From assembly GCA_964036155.1 (NCBI GenBank), contig OZ038422.1, positions 22,281,201 to 22,345,200 of the forward strand: DNA of 64,000 nt, read 5' to 3'. Below, in pieces: positions 57,670 through 64,000 of the stretch (positions within the stretch are counted from its first letter, which is position 1; every line of letters starts with the position of its first letter). Source of the DNA: Diploscapter coronatus (Eukaryota; Nematoda; Chromadorea; Rhabditida; Rhabditidae). The notes under the pieces are model-generated. The model saw only the letters and a program-made list of their open reading frames with translations. It had not been told where the DNA came from and made no database searches. The translations under genes and the position numbers were made by a program.

Positions 57670-60600
57670 ATCTAACAAGCCCAATATTAGCTGGAAATAC
57701 AACACTAACAACCTCCCCAGCAGGCACAACGAGAGCTACAACTTCAACACCGACGTTGATAACTACTCAAATGTTAGTTACAAATACGACGACGACAACT
57801 TTCAATTTTACAACAAGCACGCTAATGCAAAACACAATTTATCGTGCACCAACAACAACACCACCATTACAGGTCTCTCCCGGACTTGTCAATATTACAT
57901 CGGTGAGTTACATTTTTAACATATTATTGAATAAAAAGTTAAGCAACCTGTTACTGCTCAAAATGCAACAGCCGTACTGAATCAGACACTGAGTTACACT
58001 GGCAAAACGATGCTGAGTGGGGATATTAAAGTGATATCTGATAAAATCGACGAAATATCACAGTTGCCCAACATCTCCTTTGATGTAAGTCAAAGGGATG
58101 GTTATCAGGACTGTTCGGAGTCCTTATTTCTCTTTCTTTTCTCCATGTTTTTGTTTTCAATTTCCCTTGGAACCTCTTTCTTTGCCGTCTAGTCTTGAAA
58201 TCCCGAAGAAGAGAGCACAAAAGGAAAAATAGCGAATAAGTGTGTGGTGAAAAGAGCGAAAACCCAGAATTCGGATTCTCAATTCCGAAAAGCCATGAAT
58301 GATATTTTACAAAATCAACTTCAGACAGTAACAGCTATAGTCAACAATGCAAATGGAATAGTAGCTGCAGAATATAGCGCTTTTGAAGATAATTTGCATT
58401 ACAATACTGGGAGTAGTCAAAAGTAATTTTCAAGATTTGATCAGATCGTTGATGATTCTTTGAAGGTTATTATTGTCATTGGTGACAGCTGTTAATAACA
58501 GTGATGTCAATAAAACGGAGCTACTTCTGGAAAATATTGCATTTGTGATAAGAAAACAGGTCGATTTGAAGAAAGGAATAGGTAAGAAGGAATTGGAATA
58601 TTGCAACAAAAATTATCACAGTCATACTCTTTATGGCTAGGGTTTAGCCTCGCTCATTTGCAGCCTTGCCGCACCTTCATGCATCTCTATATAATCGCGC
58701 AGATTTTGACAATTGAGCGAGATAATTTCTCGTTTGCATGCATTCATTTTGAACGATCATTCATTTCCTCTCCATTCTCGTAGGAATTTTTCTTCGCGAG
58801 TAATCGCAGGACGCTACTAAAAAGAAATATGGCTCATATGGTCGCACTATTCCGAATATTTTAGGTTTAAACTATCACGATGGCAAAGTGAAATTGATCG
58901 ATGAAGAAGATCGTTCGAATTTGCCAGGACATACGATATTCATCGATAAAAATGCCATTCGCCCTGGTAGCAGCTATCAATATACTTCATTAGAAATTAA
59001 TACATTTTAGATGTTCGAATAATTTTGACATCCTATAAGAATTACAAACTTTTTCTTAATGATCCCCAACTGAATCAACTGACAGATAGAAGTGCACCGA
59101 TCAGTGAGACGTAAATAAGGACCTCAAATATAAGGGAAGATTCATAAATGATTGTTTAGTTCTGACGGTCAAGTTGGCAATAACGACTATTGTCAGAAGA
59201 ATACTAGTCTATATTCGGTAAAATGATTGACAGTTTCTATATGACTACCTGACGATCCGTTCACTACTAAATGACAGACTTTTTTTCTCAAATGCATTTC
59301 TTTTTCGAGAACTTTCTAAACTATTTTAAAATTCCTCACTCATATGGAACCCAGTTTTAACAGTTCAAAAAATAACTTGCCATGGCCTTGAAGGCGACTT
59401 CAACGTTTGTCTCCTGCATCAGATGCCATTCTCCCCCTGCGTTCGGTGATCCATTTATTTTCCGCGCATAAACTTCCATTCGCGCCCAATGAAACGATTT
59501 GATACCTGAAATCCGAAAAATGATAAAGCACACGGAAAAACATGAAAAGTGGAAAATAACTTGAAAAAGACGATAAAAGTAAAAAATAACAAAAATTTGC
59601 AGAAAGAAATAGCATTTGGAAAGGAAAAAGTCCGTCATGTAGTAATGAACGGGTCGTCATTGCCCGAGTCTTCAGGTCGCCATATAGCTATTGTCAAAAA
59701 GATTAAATCTACAAAGTAAGAACTAATAAAATTCAGTCAGCCCCGGTTCTATCTGTACATATGGTAGGAGCGGATGGATTGTTGCAAGGCGTTGATTTGA
59801 ACAATTATGTCAATGTTACCATTCAATGGGATACAGGAAATGTAATTCGTTTTAAATAATTTCTTAATGTTGATTAGTTTCCAAACTCCATCCCCTTGCA
59901 GAAATGCGTTTGTGGTAGAATCGTGGTAACTCTAAATAAAAAATTTGGGAAGAAAGTACCCCTTAAACCCAAAATATCATGAAATTCCTAGTCTAGATCG
60001 ACGATACATCCAATAAAATGGCTGTGTGCCAGAAATCGGTGCATAATTTTTGCGGCTGCGCGCGTCCATGCAGTTTGAAGTTTCCCAAAATGCGCTCATT
60101 TCGAACGTTTGATTTTTCGATTCTTTTTCGGCATAGCAAATTTTTAATTTCATTTTTCTTCACGAAAGTCTTATTTACATCCCCTAGTGGCATTTCTGCA
60201 CAAAGACTTTGTCCGAAACATCAATTCGGCATATCTGCTTGGGGACCCTAATTTTGGCATTTGTGATTTAGATCTTGCGTCCTTTGCACGGCAATTTTAA
60301 AACTTATGCGTGGAATGATGAGAATAATTACTGGTCAGCATCTGACTGCGATTCATCTCGAAAACATGGATTTTCTAGCGAATCGTGTTATACAACTGCA
60401 CACTATGGATTGATAATGGTCAGTACATTTAGAAATGCCAAAATTAGCACTCGATTTATGCATTCGAAATTTATCACCGCTTTTTTCGACCCATCTGACC
60501 AAATTACTAATTGATAATCATGGAAAATTGTTTCTGTATGATACACTGAATTTTTCCCTCATTCAAATTTTATATCTAATTGAAACACGATGAAAATGAC

Positions 60601-63600
60601 TGGCTGAATAAAATGAGAAACGGTTGCACAAAAATGACCATAACTTTGCTCTCATTGAACCTTTTTTGGAGATTTAAAAATCATTCTGCTCTGGATAACT
60701 CGCCAGTCATATTGATATCATATTTTCCCATGAGTATCAATCCCGAAAACTCATTTGGCGTCTCTAAGTGCATTGTTGAATTTAGAAAGATTTACTTTTT
60801 AGGAAGGACAAATCGACTCGCCTTTCATGTGTGATCATGTGGGTACGTAGCATTGCGCACCAAAAATCTTTGGTGTGCAACGCCTCAGCCCGTCTAGGGC
60901 ATTGTGCACCACAATTTTCCAAGTGAGGCGTTGCGCACCAAAAATTTCGGTGCACAACACCTCACTTTGGTGCGCAACGCATGTCCCCCGATCATTTAGT
61001 CTATACGACGGGAATTTCGTTTGTTATCGTATCATTTGTTGCACTATTCATACTGATTATTGGAATACTGCTTTTTTTGTAAGTTGAATAGAAGGGGAAA
61101 ATTCTATCGTTCTAATCAAGTATCCGTTACTATCTGAAGAAATATGGGAAAGGCAAAGAGCAACCGACTAATTCTCAAAGCACGAACAATGCGGAAGATC
61201 AAGGAAGTATTTTATTTTATAAATCAAAACAAGTGGAATCTTAAATTTAGCACAAAATACAGCTAAGGAGACGAACTCTAAACGCTCATTATCGTACCTA
61301 TTCGGAACCTATGTTGCCTATGTACTCATACTGGTCGCATTTCAAGTTTGCTTTACGCTCGGCACAGGAGGAGGCAATGGGTATGGAAAACGCTGTGAAA
61401 CGCTTGCATTCTTATCGTATGCATTATATTTGAGGTAAAAAGTCATAATACATTTGTTTTTATAAGAAGTCCAAATTCTTAGTGCATTGCTCCTAAATTG
61501 CCAGATGATCGTTGAAAATTTGATATCATCAATCAAGCCGATGGATGAATATAGAAAAATTGTGAAAGGAATAATGAACGTGATGTTTCTGGTTCTAATA
61601 GGTAGTACAAGAGAATAAAAGAAGTCTGTATAATGAAAAATAACAGGATTTTCATTCGTGTTCGCTGGAATTCTAATGGCCACTACTGACTTTTATATCG
61701 GATCAGATCAGTTGTAAGGAATATTTCTACTGTGGGATTCTAAATTTTGAATTCATTTACTTTAGCTGCTGGTACCGCGGAGATTATCTACCATATTCCG
61801 TTTACTTTCCACTGTTTTTAGTCGTCATATCCTTATCCATATCAGTCGGCACATTTGTGATTCTAATTAGAAAACACAGTAGAAAAGCTAAGGAAATCAA
61901 TCCGAAAGAGCCTAAAGAAACAGATGAAGAAGTGATCAAGATAGTAAGTTCTAATTAATATGTCTTGGTCAGCTACGATGGCCTTGAAGAGCAATTCTGG
62001 CAGCGCTCAAACAGGCTTTTCCCCTCATTTTCGGGATATTGACCCGGACCCGACCCCAAATTTTCGGGTCGTAAAATTTTGACCAATCAACATCCCTGCT
62101 CATTTTCCACTTTTCGTTCGCCTTTTCTCCAATGAGCTACCGTCTCGCTGGAAAGGCGACAGCGTATAGCGCCGAATAAGCGGCACCTCTCAATAGTATT
62201 CATGGTCGAGTGAACAAGCTCTCTGGCTACCATTTGCTTTGCGTTTTATTGAAAGTTCGAAAATTTCGAATGCTAATTTTAGCATTTCTAAGTATATGTC
62301 TTAAATTTTAGAAAGAGTGATATTTTAGCTAAGAAATTTACGCATGCGAATAATTGCTGACGTCATGGCCATATTCGAAACGTTAAATCTCGCAACAATA
62401 GCGGTAATAATACAAGATAGTTACCCTGACAATATAATTTTTTTCATACAGATAATGAATTTACTCGCGGTTGGAAATAGTTTGCGAGGAAAGTATGCGA
62501 TGCTATCGTTTTTTATAGGTTCAAAAGGGTTAGGTTTCTTCTTCACGAAACTTGCTACCTTAATTGCTAGCTGGGTTCTTTGCAAAAAGTACATCGATAA
62601 ACGGTCAGTTATACAGCCTGTACAATATATACCTGACAACACAACTTGAAGTACGAGCGCTTCTTCACGACATAATGATTCTACTAATGCGCCGGCACGA
62701 TCGTCCAACAAGCCATCATCTGAATTGCCGTCTACAGTTGAAGAACATCCAACAACTACTCCTACTATAGGTGAGACAGTATCGCAAGAAGAAAATGGAA
62801 ATAAGAGACCACAACGGTCCTAAAATATGTCAGAGGATCATAGGTTGAAAATGTTGAAGGGCTGATAAAGATTGAGAAATTAATATAGATATGGCGAGGG
62901 TAAGGGTAGGGAAAACTGGGTGCCAAAATGTGCATCTCGATGAGCTTATCATTTTGACACTAAATTTCCCCCTACCTGGTCTTACCCTACCCTCATCGTA
63001 CTCATCTCTCAAGTTTTATTATCACTTTAACATATTTTAAGAGCCATCACAACAAGATCGGACGACTAAAAAGAAGGAACAGGTAGTTTTAGTATAGAGG
63101 TGAAAAAAGAATTTAAAAAATTACAGAAATCGGGAACACTTTCGAGACTAGTCCGAGCCTTAACAAGCTTGTAAGAATTATTTGAGTGCAAAATTTATAA
63201 CAGACTTTCATAAGAGTAGATGAATTTTCATTCAATCCATGGCGTAACAAGCCACTTTTACCGTGATATTTTAGTTAACTTTAAACTTGGCAGAGAAAAG
63301 GCTTTAAGAAACTGTTGTTGATTTTATGCAAGTCTGCTAGAAGCCATCTAAAAATTTGAACATTTTAATATAATTTCAGAACCACTGGAATAACGGAAAG
63401 CATTGAATTTTCCGAAGATTATAAACATAATTATCCTGTGGATTCCGTCGATACGAATGTTCGACTCGTTTATATTAGTTCAACAAACACTCCAGTAAAA
63501 TCTTTGATAAGTAATTCTCCTTAACATCAGTAAATTCAGATTGATGTTCCACAGGATAACCTTGCATCTACAAGGAATGAAGAAGCAATTACTGAACTTG

Positions 63601-63605
63601 AATAA
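57487..63605 (+). CDS. Adhesion-type GPCR (mucin-like stalk, GAIN/GPS, 7TM), start exon unresolved
   Basis: Cell-surface receptor of the adhesion GPCR class. Exons: 57487-57582, 57627-57902, 57944-58084, 58268-58422, 58466-58581, 58865-58966, 59011-59110, 59160-59217, 59737-59841, 59902-59925, 60272-60418, 60803-60842, 61000-61078, 61121-61206, 61251-61434, 61483-61601, 61647-61713, 61766-61943, 62329-62479, 62519-62588, 62652-62770, 63042-63082, 63127-63170, 63380-63494, 63540-63605; 2679 nt, 892 residues after the unknown start, phases all agree. A Thr/Ser-rich mucin-like stalk comes first, then a GAIN-like region with many NXS/T sites, then a GPS-like box (WNDENNYWSASDC ... SESCYTTAHYGLIM), then seven hydrophobic segments (the first YTTGISFVIVSFVALFILII, the last GLGFFFTKLATLIASWVL) and a Ser/Thr-rich cytoplasmic tail. 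There is no ATG/signal peptide exon here; 54489-56595 could supply it. Several small-intron choices (e.g. 62480-62518) are best guesses. Confidence 0.72.
60847..60990. repeat. Array of alternating inverted GCGTTGCGCACCAAA-type units
   Basis: About 140 bp, nearly the whole intron 60843-60999, consists of six related units alternating in orientation: ATTGCGCACCAAA, TTTGGTGTGCAACGC, ATTGTGCACCA, GCGTTGCGCACCAAA, GGTGCACAACACC and TTTGGTGCGCAACGC. It can form extended hairpins. Related units occur at 35325-35390. Confidence 0.75.
62032..62098. mobile_element. Short hAT-like MITE in a GPCR intron
   Basis: 67 bp element flanked by exact 8-base duplications CTCATTTT (62024-62031 and 62099-62106). 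Right end reads GACCAATCAACATCCCTG, whose reverse complement CAGGGATGTTGATTGGTC matches the end of the 56.3 kb MITE (CAGGGTTGCTGATGGGTC). The left end CGGGATATTGACC is a slightly altered copy. Same family as the exon-inserted element. Confidence 0.75.
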
Positions 63606-64000
63606 TCTACAAAGACATCTGTTGAAACTTGATTTTATGGAATTGTAAACAAAATAGAAAATAATGAAAGTTTTATGTACGAAATTTGAGTAAATATTAT
63701 TTACATTGTTGTTGTAAGAAAAATTGAGTCTTCGTCGGGAGCTGTCAAGAAGATGAAATGAGTGTGCGCTCGCTTACGCATTTTCACTATTCCAGCCATG
63801 AAAAATCGAAGAATCCGTCCCATTAAATCGACGCTTTACTCTTCATCACGCCCAATGCAATCCCAATCAAAGTACTTCGAATAAAAACAAGATATTGGCT
63901 ATTTGACATGGGATGTTCTGGCGTCTTTAAATTTCAATTTTCATACCAATTATACAACCCGAATATGAAGATTTAAAAAATTGTTTGAGAAAATTTTGAC
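63606..64000. other. 3' flank of the GPCR gene
   Basis: About 400 bp of AT-rich sequence with an AATAAA near 63879 that may be the GPCR poly(A) signal. No further exon seen before the window ends. Confidence 0.4.

Noticed and set aside
1..64000. CRISPR arrays, bacterial operons, rRNA or tRNA genes
   Set aside because: No evenly spaced repeat-spacer pattern, no ribosome-binding-site/operon layout, and no cloverleaf with A and B boxes that I could recognise by eye.

Overview
This window reads as nuclear genomic DNA of a nematode. It is AT-rich, and coding exons are joined by many very short introns (about 39-55 nt) ending in TTTCAG-, TTTTAG- or TTGCAG-type acceptors. Several start codons sit directly behind such an acceptor with no upstream coding exon, which fits spliced-leader trans-splicing. 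The left edge carries a receptor of a nematode-restricted chemoreceptor superfamily (SRE/SRAB-like). I cannot name the genus. All gene models were spliced by hand from exon/intron signals, reading phase and family motifs; most close with a total coding length divisible by three.

Left part (1-29.7 kb), all on the minus strand: an SRE-like chemoreceptor running off the left edge (<1-2436); a Shaker/Kv1-type potassium channel (4857-11606); an AQP11-like unorthodox aquaporin (14625-16578); and a CLC-1/CLC-2-type chloride channel with 21 exons (17701-29675). One CLC intron holds a ~2 kb foldback (inverted-repeat) element; degraded pieces of the same repeat lie near 49.3 and 52.6-53.0 kb.

Middle (33-48.7 kb), plus strand: a nuclear receptor with a DNA-binding domain but no ligand-binding domain (33061-34788); an F-box/kelch-repeat gene (35792-37132) lying between two direct copies of a ~415 bp segment that includes the last codons of the nuclear receptor; and a complete 30-exon DNA topoisomerase II (38832-48739) with three apparent GC-AG introns.

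Right part (49.5-63.6 kb), plus strand: two orphan terminal-looking exons (49543-49893); a small secreted protein of the gEgh16/MAS family, otherwise known to me from fungi (50912-52375), the best candidate for horizontal transfer in the window; a secreted cysteine-module protein (54489-56628) whose last module is interrupted by a hAT-like MITE that appears removable as an intron; and an adhesion-type GPCR (57487-63605) with a mucin-like stalk, a GAIN-like region, an atypical GPS and seven membrane segments. The last two may be one receptor gene.

Functionally the window is a mix of neuronal and epithelial membrane proteins (K+ channel, Cl- channel, aquaporin, chemoreceptor, adhesion GPCR) plus housekeeping and regulatory genes. 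No operon-like clustering is convincing apart from the same-strand order CLC then aquaporin.
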